Under the pieces are notes generated by a model, which was given only the letters and a program-made list of their open reading frames with translations, ran no database searches and had not been told where the DNA came from. Position numbers and translations under genes: made by a program. From Gammaproteobacteria bacterium (lineage in GTDB: Bacteria > Pseudomonadota > Gammaproteobacteria > Pseudomonadales > Pseudohongiellaceae), in the NCBI GenBank assembly GCA_018661465.1, contig JABJIC010000027.1:1-64000 (forward strand): a stretch of 64,000 nucleotides of DNA, read 5' to 3'. Below are positions 44,972-55,455 of the stretch, in pieces (the stretch's first letter is position 1; the number at the start of each line of letters is the position of its first letter).

Positions 44972-45928
44972 ATGCAGATCCTATTCCCCGAAATAAAACC
45001 CTACAAGCGTCATCAGCTTCGCGTCTCTGATCTTCACGAGCTCTATGTAGACGAATCCGGCAATGGTGATGGCATTCCAGTTTTATTTGTCCACGGCGGG
45101 CCCGGCGGGGCTTGTGATTCAAGCTCAAGACGCTTCTATGACCCAGCGATTTACAGAATTATCACCTTTGATCAGCGAGGGTGCGGGCGATCGACGCCCC
45201 ATGGTGAACTTGAAGAGAACACCACTGAACATCTGGTTTCAGATATCGAGAAAATTAGAGAGTACCTATCTATTGATAAATGGGTCTTGTTCGGTGGTTC
45301 CTGGGGATCAACACTAAGCCTGCTTTATGCCCAAGCTCACCCGGGAAGGGTGCTCGCTCTAATTCTACGGGGAATATTCCTTTGCCGTCAGGTTGATCTC
45401 GATTGGCTCTACAAACAAGGTGCTAATAGAGTGTTTCCAGATTACTGGGATGAATTCGAGCGATTCATACCTGATTCTGAGCGCAATGATCTTCTCAAAG
45501 CCTATCATTCCCGACTGGTAGGTGAAGATGAGCTGGCACGCATGTCTGCTGCGAAGCACTGGTCAGCCTGGGAAGGGAATTGCTCCAAATTGCGGCCGAG
45601 TCAGGAAGTTCTGGCGAAATTCACAAAACCTCATAATGCTCTGGCTTTGGCTAGAATAGAGACCCACTACTTTCTTAATAATGGTTTTCTTGAAGACAAT
45701 CACATTCTTGAAAATATGCAGCTGATTAAGGATATACCGGGTCGAATAGTTCACGGACGCTATGATATGGTTTGCCCTCTCGATCAAGCCAGTGCCTTAA
45801 ATCAGCAATGGCCTGAATCCGAACTGCACATCGTTCGTGAGTCTGGGCATTCTGCTTCTGAAGCAGGAACAGTAGATGCCCTTATTCGAGCAACTAAAGA
45901 AATAGCGAAGAAACTGGAAAACAGTTAG
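44972..45928 (+). CDS. pip: Proline iminopeptidase (alpha/beta hydrolase, S33)
   Basis: A 318-residue cytoplasmic peptidase that releases N-terminal proline. The oxyanion block is HGGPGG (41-46), nucleophile Ser110 is in GGSWGS, and the triad is completed by Asp265 (GRYDMVCP) and His293 (ESGHSASE). Length and the WEGNC substrate-pocket motif fit family S33. It lies upstream of dtd with a 55-bp gap, as in Pseudomonas. Confidence 0.92.
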   Translation: MQILFPEIKPYKRHQLRVSDLHELYVDESGNGDGIPVLFVHGGPGGACDSSSRRFYDPAIYRIITFDQRGCGRSTPHGELEENTTEHLVSDIEKIREYLSIDKWVLFGGSWGSTLSLLYAQAHPGRVLALILRGIFLCRQVDLDWLYKQGANRVFPDYWDEFERFIPDSERNDLLKAYHSRLVGEDELARMSAAKHWSAWEGNCSKLRPSQEVLAKFTKPHNALALARIETHYFLNNGFLEDNHILENMQLIKDIPGRIVHGRYDMVCPLDQASALNQQWPESELHIVRESGHSASEAGTVDALIRATKEIAKKLENS

Positions 45929-45983
45929 CTGGGAAACGGTCAGCTGAGGCCCAGTGAGCTAAAGATAGTTCGAGGGTATCACC

Positions 45984-46421
45984 GTGATTGCACTAATTCA
46001 GCGAGTAAACTGGGCGCAAGTCCGCATCGAAGAGTCTATTCATTCTCACATCGGCCAGGGATTGCTCGCCTTCATTGGTATTGAGAAAGAAGACAATGAA
46101 GAAATGGCCAATAAGTTGTTGGACAAGATTCTAGCCTATCGAGTATTCGCTGATGAAGACGACAAAATGAATCTTGATGTTAAAGACATCGGCGGTGATT
46201 TGATGCTGGTATCACAATTCACTTTGGCGGCTGACACCAGCAGTGGCCTTCGCCCCGGATTTTCTACTGCCATGCCGCCAGCGGAAGCTGAAAAGCTATA
46301 TGGCTACACATTAAGTGCCGCGAAAGAAAAACATGAATTCGTTGGAAGTGGTAAGTTCGCTGCAGATATGCAGATCGAACTTGAGAATGATGGTCCGGTA
46401 ACTTTTATTCTGAAGGTCTAG
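45984..46421 (+). CDS. dtd: D-aminoacyl-tRNA deacylase
   Basis: A 145-residue proofreading enzyme that hydrolyses D-amino acids (notably D-Tyr) from tRNA. It starts at GTG 45984 after GAGGG with the family N-terminus IALIQRVNWAQV. Active-site motifs are LMLVSQFTLAAD and the Gly-Pro-type cross-subunit loop RPGFSTAMPP. It ends one base from the tatC stop on the other strand. Confidence 0.95.
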   Translation: MIALIQRVNWAQVRIEESIHSHIGQGLLAFIGIEKEDNEEMANKLLDKILAYRVFADEDDKMNLDVKDIGGDLMLVSQFTLAADTSSGLRPGFSTAMPPAEAEKLYGYTLSAAKEKHEFVGSGKFAADMQIELENDGPVTFILKV

Positions 46422-46422
46422 T

Positions 46423-47199
46423 TTATTCTGTTTCTTTTGATTCTTCTTCTAATTCTTCCTTAGCTTTTTTCTTCTTTATTATTCTACCGGCAATGATACC
46501 TGCTTCGAAAAGCAACCACATGGGAATGGCCAGCACTGATTGGCTAATGGGATCGGCCGGAGTCATCAACATGCCAACGATAAAGCAACCTACGATGACA
46601 TAGGGTCGCTTCGATGCCAGATCATCTGGTTCGACCATGCCAGACCAGATAAAAATAAACACGGCAATAGGCACTTCGAAGGCGATACCGAATCCCAGAA
46701 AAATGGACAAGGCGAAGTTGAGAAAACTACTAATATCTGGAGCCACGGAAATGCCTTCCGGTGCCACCGAGATAAAGAATGAAAACACAAACCCGAAAAG
46801 AAGATAACGAGCAAAGGCAATGCCACTATAGAAAAGCAACACGCTAGATATAAACAAAGGAATCGCTACGCTCTTCTCGTTTTTGTATAGCCCGGGAGCT
46901 ATAAAGGACCAGAGTTGATAAAGAACATAGGGAGCGGCCAAAAGGAACGCCACGTAGAAAGTTAGTTTGAACGGCGCAAAGAATGGAGAAGTGGGATCGA
47001 TAGCTATCATCGTCGAGCCTTCAGGCAAGGCATCGATTAAAGGCGTAGCAACATAGGTGTAAATGTCATTGGCGAAGTAAAAAAGTGCCAGAAAGATAAT
47101 TAATACGGCGATGACGCTTCGGAGAATCCGGTCACGAAGCTCAATCAGATGATCAATAAGTGTGAGCTCTTTTTCTTGTTCTGGTTCAGCTGATGTCAT
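46423..47199 (-). CDS. tatC: Sec-independent protein translocase TatC
   Basis: A 258-residue six-helix membrane protein that recognises twin-arginine signals. [15 protein letters not shown] at the N-terminus, [12 protein letters not shown] in the loop, and [12 protein letters not shown] with its helix Glu are signature stretches. The C-terminal tail is very Lys/Glu-rich. The start overlaps tatB by 14 bp; order tatA-tatB-tatC is standard. Confidence 0.96.
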   Translation of the reverse strand: MTSAEPEQEKELTLIDHLIELRDRILRSVIAVLIIFLALFYFANDIYTYVATPLIDALPEGSTMIAIDPTSPFFAPFKLTFYVAFLLAAPYVLYQLWSFIAPGLYKNEKSVAIPLFISSVLLFYSGIAFARYLLFGFVFSFFISVAPEGISVAPDISSFLNFALSIFLGFGIAFEVPIAVFIFIWSGMVEPDDLASKRPYVIVGCFIVGMLMTPADPISQSVLAIPMWLLFEAGIIAGRIIKKKKAKEELEEESKETE

Positions 47200-47722
47200 T
47201 TTCTACTTTCTCAGAGTCAGCGCTTTTCTTTTCACTTGAGTCCTCGTCTTGCTCAGGCTCACTATTCGCGGCAAGTTTAGGATTTTTGCCTCCGCCGTAT
47301 ATAGATTGGGCAACGTCTTCGATTTGTTCCTTGGCTTCTTCCAGTTCTTCCGTGATAGATTTTTCTGCCTTTTCGTCTTTAGTCTCATCTGAAGCTTTTT
47401 CTGTAGCTTTAGATGCGCCAGGGTCAAAGTCTTGACTGTTTACGATTTTGTTCATTGAGTCTTCTGTATCTTTCGCTAATCCCTGCACTTCTGACTTGGC
47501 TTCTTCGATATCAGCCAGCACAGATTCATTATGCAATTGACGGCGAATCTCATCGGCATTCAATTCTCTTTCAATCTCGGCCTTGACCTTATAAAAACTG
47601 CGACGAAAACGGCCTATCCACAAGCCTGTAGTTTTTATCGCGCCGGGCAGGCGCTCGGGACCCAGCACTACCAAGGCAATGATACAAATTAACAAGACTT
47701 CAAAAGAGCCGATGTTAAACAT
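47186..47722 (-). CDS. tatB: Sec-independent protein translocase TatB
   Basis: A 178-residue protein with one N-terminal membrane helix ([20 protein letters not shown]), the conserved [10 protein letters not shown] hinge, an amphipathic helix, and a long acidic, probably disordered tail. It passes Tat substrates from TatC to TatA. It lies 100 bp downstream of tatA and overlaps tatC. Confidence 0.95.
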   Translation of the reverse strand: MFNIGSFEVLLICIIALVVLGPERLPGAIKTTGLWIGRFRRSFYKVKAEIERELNADEIRRQLHNESVLADIEEAKSEVQGLAKDTEDSMNKIVNSQDFDPGASKATEKASDETKDEKAEKSITEELEEAKEQIEDVAQSIYGGGKNPKLAANSEPEQDEDSSEKKSADSEKVENDIS

Positions 47723-47822
47723 AGAGTAAGACCGGGATCATAAGTGTGACGAAGTGAATATCTACGTGATTTGAAATTCAGGACTCGTCAATGGACGGCC
47801 TGAACTTTCAGATACTACTGCT

Positions 47823-48062
47823 TTATTTGGCTTCTTCTTTTTCTGTTTCTACTTTCTGGGCTGTCGCGTCAATGGTTTCGCCAGCGGCTTCTTCAGACTC
47901 TTCTGATTCCTCAGCTTCATCATCCTTTATTGCCGTTTTGAATCCTTTTAAAGCGCCGCCGAGATCAGAACCTAGATTCTTCAGCTTCTTCGTGCCAAAT
48001 AGCATAACCACAATCAACAAAATGATCAGTAGTTGCCAAATTCCAATTCCACCTAAACCCAT
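47823..48062 (-). CDS. tatA: Sec-independent protein translocase TatA
   Basis: A 79-residue pore-forming Tat subunit. The membrane helix [20 protein letters not shown] with the [21 protein letters not shown] amphipathic segment is diagnostic. The tail is acidic. It is the first of the tatABC genes, 44 bp after hisE. Confidence 0.95.
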   Translation of the reverse strand: MGLGGIGIWQLLIILLIVVMLFGTKKLKNLGSDLGGALKGFKTAIKDDEAEESEESEEAAGETIDATAQKVETEKEEAK

Positions 48063-48106
48063 GGTAAACCTCCAATTCCAATGAGACTTTGTCGAAAGTC
48101 TCCTTG

Positions 48107-48445
48107 CTAATTTGCGTGTCGAGATGCCTTTTCTTCAAGGCCGGATATGTTAAAGCGTTTCTTCAGTTCTTCCAACACTTGTTCGTGCCCAAGATCAAGA
48201 TGGCTTAACATTACTAATGTATGAAACCAAAGATCAGCGGTTTCACTTATGACAGCTTTCTGACTGTCGCTGTTTCCGCTTTCACATTCCTTGGCGGCGA
48301 GGATGGTTTCAGTTGATTCCTCACCCACTTTTTCAAGAATTTTGTTCAGCCCTTTGCTGTGTAAACTGGCAACGTATGAGTTTTCACTGGAAGCTGATTT
48401 TCTCTCTTCCAGTATGGCTGCTAAATCTGTAAGTATGTCGCTCAT
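48107..48445 (-). CDS. hisE: Phosphoribosyl-ATP pyrophosphatase HisE
   Basis: A 112-residue enzyme catalysing the second step of histidine synthesis, with an all-helical MazG-like fold. Metal-binding Glu/Asp residues lie in [14 protein letters not shown] and [14 protein letters not shown] use ATG 48445; a TTG five codons upstream is less likely. It is separate from HisI, unlike the fused E. coli enzyme, and lies 30 bp after hisI. Confidence 0.94.
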   Translation of the reverse strand: MSDILTDLAAILEERKSASSENSYVASLHSKGLNKILEKVGEESTETILAAKECESGNSDSQKAVISETADLWFHTLVMLSHLDLGHEQVLEELKKRFNISGLEEKASRHAN

Positions 48446-48475
48446 GTTGTCTATCTTCAATATCTACAAGGTACG

Positions 48476-48865
48476 CTATTTGTTGCCGTACATTTCAGCC
48501 GGTTCTTTCAAAACAGGATCGATTTCCTGCCAGGCTCCACCTTCCAGTTTCTTATAAAAACAGCTTTCTCGCCCTGTGTGGCAGGCAATGCCGCCGATCT
48601 GTTTAACTCGATAGCAGACACTGTCATTGTCGCAATCGAGCAGGACTTCTACAAGCTGTTGAATATTTCCTGATTCTTCACCCTTACGCCAGAGTTTGGA
48701 GCGTGACCGAGACCAATATACTGCCCGATTCTCCGCCACCGTAGTTTCAAGCGCTTCCTTGTTGATCCAAGCCTGAGTTAAAACCCTGCCTGAGCTCGCT
48801 TCCTGGGTAATGACTGGCACAAGACCATCTTCATTCCATTTAATCTGATCAAGGTAGGAGGACAT
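48476..48865 (-). CDS. hisI: Phosphoribosyl-AMP cyclohydrolase HisI
   Basis: A 129-residue zinc enzyme catalysing the third step of histidine synthesis. It has [17 protein letters not shown] and [10 protein letters not shown], which supply the zinc cysteines and the metal-binding Asp residues, and [21 protein letters not shown] 48865 gives the family N-terminus. A GTG at 48886 overlaps the ubiB stop as GTGA and could instead serve as a coupled start, adding seven residues. Confidence 0.94.
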   Translation of the reverse strand: MSSYLDQIKWNEDGLVPVITQEASSGRVLTQAWINKEALETTVAENRAVYWSRSRSKLWRKGEESGNIQQLVEVLLDCDNDSVCYRVKQIGGIACHTGRESCFYKKLEGGAWQEIDPVLKEPAEMYGNK

Positions 48866-48882
48866 TTTTCTAGTATGCAACG

Positions 48883-50529
48883 TCACCGTCTAAAATACAA
48901 AAGGTATACCCCAAGCAAACCCAGGGCAGAAGAGGTGACAGGTATGTTTGTAATAGCCTCTGAAACAGAAGGAACCCATAGACTCAAAGCTAATAGCACT
49001 GCGACGATTCCAGCATTTCTCGAAAGCCGATGCTGTCGAGCTAGTTCTTTCGCTGCTTCCTCTCTCTGAAGCTCCAGCTGCCGACTAATCTCTCCTAGTT
49101 GTGAGGTCTGACCTATGGCTTGTATTAGCAATTCAGGTAGCTGCGGCAGCTGCTCGATCCATTCCGGAATATTTTCCTGAAGCTTGGCAAGCAGGTTTAG
49201 GGGATTGAGACGTTGCTTGTTCCAGTTTTCAAGATAAGGCAGGGCGGTTGTCCATAGATCTAATTCTGGGTATAGCTGCCTGCCCAGGCCTTCAACATTG
49301 AGCAGGGTTTTTTGAAGTAAGACCAGTGAAGGTTGTACTTCCATGTTAAAGCGTCCGGCGGTGCGGAATAACTGAATGAGCAATTGGGCGAAGGAGATAT
49401 CCTTTAAGGGCTTTTCGAAAATTGGTTCGCACACGCTGCGCATCGCAGATTCGAATTCGTGGATTTTTGTGTCCCTTGGAACCCAGCCGCAAGCAACATG
49501 CAATTCGGCAACTTTTCTATAGTCTCGCTTAAAAATTGCCAGCAAGTTTCGGGCAAGATACTCCTGATCGTCTTTAGTTAGCGAGCCGATGATGGCGCAA
49601 TCGATAGCGATGTATTGCGGGTTCTCGTTTCGCTCCGGCTCCTTATTGACGAAAATATTTCCTGGGTGCATGTCGGCGTGAAAGAAATTATGTTCGAAAA
49701 CCTGAGTGAAAAATATTTCAACACCGGTCTCGGAGAGTTTTTTCAAGTTAATATTGTGTTCCTTGAGGGAATCAATATCGCCGACAGGTATTCCGTGAAT
49801 TCTTTCCATTACGAGAATATTTTTCCTCGTAAAGTCCCAATACACTTTTGGCACATACAACTTTTCGGAATTTTCAAAATTTCTGTGTAGCTGAGAAGTG
49901 TTTGCGGCTTCCGATTGAAGGTTCAATTCGTCGAAGATTACTTTTTCATAGTCAGCTACTACTTCAATCGGTCTTAGTCTTTTGCCAATTTTTGTTCGGG
50001 TCTCAACTTTGGCTGCAAGCCATTTCAATAACTTAATGTCGTCGGCAACGGTTTTTTCAATGCCTGGCCTAACTACCTTTACAACGACTTCTTCGCCACT
50101 TAATAGTGTTGCCTTGTGAACCTGGGCGACGGAAGCGGAAGCGAATGGTTCGAGCTCCAGTTCGCGGAAAATTTCCGCACTTGATGTATTGAGGCTTTGC
50201 TCAATAAGTTCTTCAATGCCGGGGGTCTTAAAAGGAGGTACGTTGTCTTGAAGTGACTGCAGTTCATCCGCCAGATCACTATCAAGAAAATCGCGACGTG
50301 TAGAGAGTAACTGGCCGAATTTGATATAGATTGGACCAAGCTCTTCCATGGCGAGACGCAATCGTTCGTTCTTGCTTCCCTGCCGATGTTTGGAAAATAT
50401 CCAAAGGCTGGTATAGGGCAGTAGTAGAACTCTGAACCAACGCAGTCCCGCCTGCTGCTTCAGGAATTCATCGAGTCCGTATTTGGAGACTACGTTGAGT
50501 ATTTTGACTAGGCGAGGTAAATGGGACAC
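48883..50529 (-). CDS. ubiB: Ubiquinone biosynthesis ATPase/kinase-like protein UbiB
   Basis: A protein of about 548 residues of the atypical UbiB/ADCK family, which supports aerobic coenzyme Q synthesis. The KxGQ motif [16 protein letters not shown], the Ala-rich nucleotide loop [22 protein letters not shown] and [10 protein letters not shown] are present, followed by C-terminal membrane segments (from about residue 500). I choose GTG 50529, giving a length close to E. coli UbiB (546); a TTG at 50589 would add 20 residues. It lies between ubiJ and hisI. Confidence 0.93.
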   Translation of the reverse strand: MSHLPRLVKILNVVSKYGLDEFLKQQAGLRWFRVLLLPYTSLWIFSKHRQGSKNERLRLAMEELGPIYIKFGQLLSTRRDFLDSDLADELQSLQDNVPPFKTPGIEELIEQSLNTSSAEIFRELELEPFASASVAQVHKATLLSGEEVVVKVVRPGIEKTVADDIKLLKWLAAKVETRTKIGKRLRPIEVVADYEKVIFDELNLQSEAANTSQLHRNFENSEKLYVPKVYWDFTRKNILVMERIHGIPVGDIDSLKEHNINLKKLSETGVEIFFTQVFEHNFFHADMHPGNIFVNKEPERNENPQYIAIDCAIIGSLTKDDQEYLARNLLAIFKRDYRKVAELHVACGWVPRDTKIHEFESAMRSVCEPIFEKPLKDISFAQLLIQLFRTAGRFNMEVQPSLVLLQKTLLNVEGLGRQLYPELDLWTTALPYLENWNKQRLNPLNLLAKLQENIPEWIEQLPQLPELLIQAIGQTSQLGEISRQLELQREEAAKELARQHRLSRNAGIVAVLLALSLWVPSVSEAITNIPVTSSALGLLGVYLLYFRR

Positions 50530-50625
50530 AAAAAAATCTTGCTCTTTTCGACGGCATGCAAAGATACCACCTGCCTCAGCGCTGAACAAGCGAGATTGGC
50601 AAATAAACTCTGAATTTTCAGTGGT

Positions 50626-51273
50626 TTACTGTTCTATATTGAGGCTTTCCAGGCGTCTGCCAAGTATATCCGCTTGGGCTCGTGCTCGGTCGATTCTAAG
50701 CTTGAGTCGATCCAGGTCATCTCCGAAGCTCTCTACTGCAGTTTTGTCAGGAATTATCCTGGCTTCCTCTGTTAGGTATTCATCAATATTGCGTTCCACG
50801 CTCTGTTTGGCAGTCTCCGACCACTGGCGTGTATTTTTCGACAGGCTTCGTAATTCGTTGCTGACCAAGTCGCCAAGGAAGGGAGCCAACAGATCGCCCC
50901 AGTCCACATCCAATTCACTGACAGTTCGGTAGATGTCCTGAACCAAGACGGCGTCGCCAGATATGCTGATGGCATCATTTGCCAATGGTCTATCGGCAGA
51001 GTCCTGAAAAAGAAGTTGAGCGAGGTCGCTTGCTGCTCCCGAAATCCCAGCATCGGATTTTAGGCCCAGAGTCTCACAATCGATTGCGCTCAGTTTCAGG
51101 CGATCACCTTCGAATCGGAGGTTCATGCTCAGGGTAGGGCGTAGGCATTGTATCTCTACTATCTTGCCTTCGAATTTCCCAAATTGATTCGCAATGTAGG
51201 GATCTCGAGTTGCCAGGGTGTTGAGAATCTTCTCCACCGGCAATAGGGCAAACATTCCAACAAATTGATTCAA
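50626..51273 (-). CDS. ubiJ: Ubiquinone biosynthesis accessory factor UbiJ
   Basis: A 215-residue SCP2-domain protein that binds lipid ubiquinone intermediates with UbiK. The SCP2 domain covers about residues 15-115 and the C-terminal part is a coiled coil (DDLDRLKLRIDRARAQADIL). The start is TTG 51273, supported by AGGA seven bases upstream. The ubiE-ubiJ-ubiB order is conserved in Gammaproteobacteria. Confidence 0.88.
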   Translation of the reverse strand: MNQFVGMFALLPVEKILNTLATRDPYIANQFGKFEGKIVEIQCLRPTLSMNLRFEGDRLKLSAIDCETLGLKSDAGISGAASDLAQLLFQDSADRPLANDAISISGDAVLVQDIYRTVSELDVDWGDLLAPFLGDLVSNELRSLSKNTRQWSETAKQSVERNIDEYLTEEARIIPDKTAVESFGDDLDRLKLRIDRARAQADILGRRLESLNIEQ

Positions 51274-51373
51274 GATCTGATCCTGGTGAATAGTGTTTAA
51301 GCAGTGAAGCTTTTAGTTAGTAAAAATAGTCGCAAGTAAAGACAGTAGCTAGTAACAATAGAAGCAGAGAAAC

Positions 51374-52138
51374 CTAGTCTGCAGCTTTGAATCCAATATG
51401 GATTGCGCTGATACCGCTCAATACATTGTGGTACTTGCAGTTCACCAACCCGGCATTTTCCATCATCGACTTCAGTGTGTCCTGATCTGGATGCATACGA
51501 ATGGATTCGACAAGGTACTGATAACTGTCGGCGTCACCGGTAAGCATTTTTCCTGCCACAGGCCACAGCTTTGAATAGGTATCGTATGCCTTGCCTAGCA
51601 AATCATTAGTGGGTTTGGAAAACTCGAGAACCAGAACCCTTCCGCCGGGTTTTAATACACGCTGCATAGAAGCTAGAGCCGCATCTTTGTCGGTTACATT
51701 GCGAAGCCCATAGGCAATGCATATACAATCAAAGGTATTGTCAGCAAATGGCAGGCATTCTGCATTCACCTGTGCGATCTCAATGTTCTCGCTGAGGCCC
51801 TTGTCTATAATTCTGTCTCTGCCCACATGAAGCATAGCCTCATTTATGTCTGCCAGAACTACCTGCCCGGTGTCTCCAACTATAGGAGCAAATTTAATAC
51901 TGAAGTCACCGGTTCCACCCGCCAGGTCTAACACTTTCTGGCCTTTTCTGAGCGCGCTTAGTTCGATGGTGTATCTTTTGATTAGTCGGTGGGAGCCTAG
52001 GGAGATGACATCATTCATGATGTCGTATCGCTGTGCTACAGATCGGAATACCTGGCCAACTCGCTCTTCTTTTTCAGCAACAGGAACTTCCTCGTAACCG
52101 AAGTGAGTGGTCGTATCTTGTTCTGTAGGGTCGCTCAT
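51374..52138 (-). CDS. ubiE: Ubiquinone/menaquinone C-methyltransferase UbiE
   Basis: A 254-residue SAM-dependent methyltransferase that C-methylates demethoxyubiquinol and demethylmenaquinol. It has [22 protein letters not shown], the SAM loop [11 protein letters not shown] and [11 protein letters not shown]. It lies 10 bp downstream of the DUF971 gene. Length matches the family (about 251). Confidence 0.96.
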   Translation of the reverse strand: MSDPTEQDTTTHFGYEEVPVAEKEERVGQVFRSVAQRYDIMNDVISLGSHRLIKRYTIELSALRKGQKVLDLAGGTGDFSIKFAPIVGDTGQVVLADINEAMLHVGRDRIIDKGLSENIEIAQVNAECLPFADNTFDCICIAYGLRNVTDKDAALASMQRVLKPGGRVLVLEFSKPTNDLLGKAYDTYSKLWPVAGKMLTGDADSYQYLVESIRMHPDQDTLKSMMENAGLVNCKYHNVLSGISAIHIGFKAAD

Positions 52139-52148
52139 TCTGTCTTGC

Positions 52149-52562
52149 TCAGTCTTTGGAGGAGGACGAGGGCATTATGTTAATCACTTGTGTCCCTACT
52201 GGCAATGAGTCCCTGTTCGCTCCGGCTTGTTCCAGCTTTGAGAGATAGCGTTCCCAAAGCTCTTCCTTACCTTTTCCGAGCTCTAACAGATAGTTCCAGC
52301 TATATATCCCGGAGTTGTGCCCATCATCAAAAATCAGCTTTATGGCATAGTTTCCAACCGGTTCGAGATTGATTAACTTTACCTGTCGCTTTCCGGTTTG
52401 TAGAACTTCCTGGCCTTTTCCGTGGCCTCTTACTTCTGCTGAAGGAGAATGAACCCTTAGAAATTCCGCTGTCAGTTGATAGCTTCTGCTGTCGCCATAA
52501 ACTAATTCGAGAACGCCTGACTTCTTGTGCAGACGAATATCGCTGGGGGTTTGATTATCCAT
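52149..52562 (-). CDS. DUF971 (gamma-butyrobetaine hydroxylase-like N-terminal domain) protein
   Basis: A 137-residue protein consisting of the DUF971 fold found at the N-terminus of gamma-butyrobetaine hydroxylases. Typical features are [36 protein letters not shown] and [17 protein letters not shown]. It lacks an oxygenase domain, so catalysis is not expected. Position between hslU and ubiE matches Pseudomonas. Function unestablished. Confidence 0.85.
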   Translation of the reverse strand: MDNQTPSDIRLHKKSGVLELVYGDSRSYQLTAEFLRVHSPSAEVRGHGKGQEVLQTGKRQVKLINLEPVGNYAIKLIFDDGHNSGIYSWNYLLELGKGKEELWERYLSKLEQAGANRDSLPVGTQVINIMPSSSSKD

Positions 52563-52580
52563 TTGTCAGGCTCTTGACCC

Positions 52581-53942
52581 TTAGAGAATGTAGCGGCTTA
52601 GATCTTCATCTTTCGCCAGTTCATCCAGTTGGTCTTCTACATATTTCTTGTCAATAACAAGATCGCTATTATCGCCAATGGCTAGGTCTGCAGCAGAGAA
52701 AGAGACTTCTTCCAGCAATCTTTCCATTACAGTATGAAGCCGCCTTGCGCCGATGTTTTCTGTGCGTTCGTTCACTTGAAATGCGGTTTCAGCAATTTTC
52801 TTAATACCGTCCTCGGAGAAGCTCACCTTCAATCCTTCGGTAGCGAGGAGAGCCTGGTACTGTTCTGTTAGGGAGGCGTCCGGCTCTTCGAGAATTCTCT
52901 CAAAATCTTTTGCGCTCAGAGCATCAAGCTCGACTCGAATTGGCAGACGACCCTGCAATTCCGGAATTAGGTCCGAGGGTTTGCTGAGATGGAAAGCCCC
53001 AGAAGCAATAAAAAGAATGTGATCGGTTTTAACACTGCCGTATTTGGTGGTAACAGTAGAGCCTTCAATAAGAGGAAGAAGGTCTCTTTGTACTCCTTCT
53101 CTGGAGACTCCAGCATTACCCTGATCGTGGCGATTGGTTACCTTATCGATCTCATCAATGAATACGATACCAGTCTGTTCGGTGGCTTCCACAGCACGGT
53201 TTTTTATTTCTTCTTCATTAATCAGTTTCGCGGCTTCTTCTTCCTTCACAGCTTTGAGAGCAGCCTTCACTGTCAAACGGCGAGAGCGTGTTTTTCCAGT
53301 GTTCATATTGGAGAACATGCTTTTAAGCTGGCTAGTCATGTCTTCAAGCCCTGGAGGGGCCATAATTTCCACGCCGGCTGAAGATTCGGTAACTTTGATT
53401 TCTATTTCCTTCTCATCCAGTTCACCTTGTCTCAGTTTTTTGCGAAACATCTGTCTGGCGGCTGATTGATTGTCTGTACTAGAGTCAGTGCTGGAGTCTG
53501 AGTCATCTGCGGTGCTTTCGGTTCGAGCCTTAGGCAGCAAGACATCAAGAATTCTGTCTTCCGCCAAATCTTCGGCGACGTGTCTTACTTTATCCATTTC
53601 GGATTCGCGAATCATTTTGATGGCAACATCAATGAGGTCACGAACGATGGATTCAACATCTCTACCTACATAACCGACTTCAGTAAATTTTGTTGCTTCT
53701 ATCTTTATAAAAGGGGCTTGAGCCAACTTTGCCAAACGTCGGGCTATTTCAGTTTTGCCGACACCGGTAGGGCCAATCATCAAGATATTTTTTGGTGTTA
53801 CTTCATTACGCAGGTTTTCATCCAGCTTCATGCGGCGCCAGCGATTGCGAAGGGCGATAGCAACAGCGCGCTTAGCGGCGTCCTGGCCTACGATATGTTT
53901 GTCCAGTTCCGAGGTGATTTCCCGGGGAGTCATAATGGTCAT
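52581..53942 (-). CDS. hslU: HslU, ATPase subunit of the HslUV protease
   Basis: A 453-residue AAA+ unfoldase. It has [22 protein letters not shown], Walker [14 protein letters not shown] (near 58), the pore motif GYVG in [14 protein letters not shown], Walker [10 protein letters not shown] and a C-terminal DLSRYIL that docks into HslV. The I-domain (about 110-240) is Ser/Asp/Glu-rich. It lies 54 bp after hslV. Confidence 0.97.
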   Translation of the reverse strand: MTIMTPREITSELDKHIVGQDAAKRAVAIALRNRWRRMKLDENLRNEVTPKNILMIGPTGVGKTEIARRLAKLAQAPFIKIEATKFTEVGYVGRDVESIVRDLIDVAIKMIRESEMDKVRHVAEDLAEDRILDVLLPKARTESTADDSDSSTDSSTDNQSAARQMFRKKLRQGELDEKEIEIKVTESSAGVEIMAPPGLEDMTSQLKSMFSNMNTGKTRSRRLTVKAALKAVKEEEAAKLINEEEIKNRAVEATEQTGIVFIDEIDKVTNRHDQGNAGVSREGVQRDLLPLIEGSTVTTKYGSVKTDHILFIASGAFHLSKPSDLIPELQGRLPIRVELDALSAKDFERILEEPDASLTEQYQALLATEGLKVSFSEDGIKKIAETAFQVNERTENIGARRLHTVMERLLEEVSFSAADLAIGDNSDLVIDKKYVEDQLDELAKDEDLSRYIL

Positions 53943-53996
53943 GCTTGTAGATACCTTTGTTTATTTGGTTTTGTCAGAGCTGTCTCAGACTTAGGT

Positions 53997-54539
53997 CTAA
54001 CTAAAATCCAGTTCTTCGATGGTGTGATTTTGATTGGTGTAGACACAAATATCGGCGGCAATGGTGAGGCTTTTTTCGACGATTTCTTTGGCATCGAGTT
54101 CGGTGTTCTGAACCAGCGCCTTTGCTGCCGATTGAGCAAAAGGACCGCCCGAGCCGATGGCCATGATGGAATCTTCGGGCTCGATAACATCGCCGTTGCC
54201 AGTAATTATCAACGACGACTCCTTGTCGGCAACCACCAGCAAGGCTTCAAGACGACGCAGTGAGCGTTCGGTGCGCCATAACTTAGCCAGCTCCACGGCA
54301 GCGCGAATCAGCTTTCCGTGATGTTTTTCCAATTGCTCTTCGAATCGCTCGAAGAGAGTGAAGGCATCGGCAGTGCCGCCAGCGAACCCCGCAATAACCT
54401 GATCGTTGTAAAGTCGTCTTACTTTGCGGGCATTACCTTTCATGACGGTATTACCTTGAGAGACCTGTCCATCGCCACCGACTACTACTTTATTGCCGCG
54501 GCGAACCGAGACTATGGTAGTTCCTCTATATTGTTCCAA
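53997..54539 (-). CDS. hslV: HslV, peptidase subunit of the HslUV protease
   Basis: A 180-residue N-terminal-threonine protease, the bacterial proteasome homologue. A short propeptide MEQYRG precedes the catalytic Thr7 of TTIVSVRRG, and [13 protein letters not shown] and [11 protein letters not shown] follow. The start is TTG 54539 with a strong AGGAG six bases upstream, so the unusual start codon is well supported. Confidence 0.96.
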   Translation of the reverse strand: MEQYRGTTIVSVRRGNKVVVGGDGQVSQGNTVMKGNARKVRRLYNDQVIAGFAGGTADAFTLFERFEEQLEKHHGKLIRAAVELAKLWRTERSLRRLEALLVVADKESSLIITGNGDVIEPEDSIMAIGSGGPFAQSAAKALVQNTELDAKEIVEKSLTIAADICVYTNQNHTIEELDFS

Positions 54540-54669
54540 TGCCGTTCTCCTAGCTCTTGTTTTACTTCATCAATATTCAGGCAGGCAGCCGGATTTCGAC
54601 CATCCTTTAGATAGATTGACTGTCAGATAGAAGATATGGGGGAAAGGGCTGGAAAATCAAGCGTTAGAC

Positions 54670-55299
54670 TTATTGCAAACTCATGCGCAGGCTGGGGATA
54701 TTGCTACGGCGAAGCAGGGTCTCGGCTTCGCTCAAGCGTCTGCCGTCGGTGTAAGGACCGGATTGAACCAGGAACAACGTTCGGCCAAGAAGGTCCTGCT
54801 GGCGGACGACCACATCCAGACCCAGGGTTAGCTGCCGGCGCATCTCTGTTTGCGCGAGTTCTTGCTGCTGAAATGCACCTGTTTGTAATATGAAACCGCT
54901 GCCCAGGTCTTCATCCGGGGTATCGGCGACCTCAAAGTCTTCTGTGGAAATTTGTTCACCGCCTTCAGAGTCCGGATCATCAGCCAGAGTCACGGGTATC
55001 GCATCCACAGCAACCTCGTATTCGCTGAGGGCGCTATAGAATTCCAGTTGCAGTTCAGCTTCCGGCTCCGCGTTGGAGTCGGCCTGGGTTTCAAGCGCTG
55101 ATACTTGGGAAACAGGAAGCGGGGTATTGGTATTTAATGGAGGAACGTTGCCAGATAAATAGACAAGCACACAGGCGAAGACCCCGATGGTTATACCGAC
55201 AACTACTCCGGTGACCATTAGTGACCATGCAGGCGGAGTTTCTACTGGCTTTCGCTCCAGCAGTGGTTCAGGTCTGATTTTGGCAAAATCGTGAGACAT
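54670..55299 (-). CDS. SPOR-domain cell-division protein (FtsN-like)
   Basis: A 209-residue bitopic membrane protein. A cytoplasmic N-terminus, a membrane helix (about 26-49) and an acidic linker lead to a C-terminal SPOR domain (about 133-209; FILQTGAFQQQELAQTEMRR, LFLVQSGPYTDG) that binds denuded septal peptidoglycan. It occupies the FtsN position before hslV, as in Pseudomonas, but argS, which usually separates it from priA, is absent. FtsN identity is likely but not certain. Confidence 0.85.
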   Translation of the reverse strand: MSHDFAKIRPEPLLERKPVETPPAWSLMVTGVVVGITIGVFACVLVYLSGNVPPLNTNTPLPVSQVSALETQADSNAEPEAELQLEFYSALSEYEVAVDAIPVTLADDPDSEGGEQISTEDFEVADTPDEDLGSGFILQTGAFQQQELAQTEMRRQLTLGLDVVVRQQDLLGRTLFLVQSGPYTDGRRLSEAETLLRRSNIPSLRMSLQ

Positions 55300-55455
55300 T
55301 CAGTCTTGCTATCCTATCTAACACATTGTTTTATCTAAAAATATCATGGCAAAAAATCACAGCCACCTCAATTATCGGTTGCTGTCGGTCAAGCTGAAGC
55401 TCAATTTCCCTCTTGTTTCCCCATTAGATCAAAGCACAAATGGCGCAGACGCAGT

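Noticed and set aside
47791..48084. 97-codon plus-strand ORF
   Set aside because: It is the antisense shadow of tatA.
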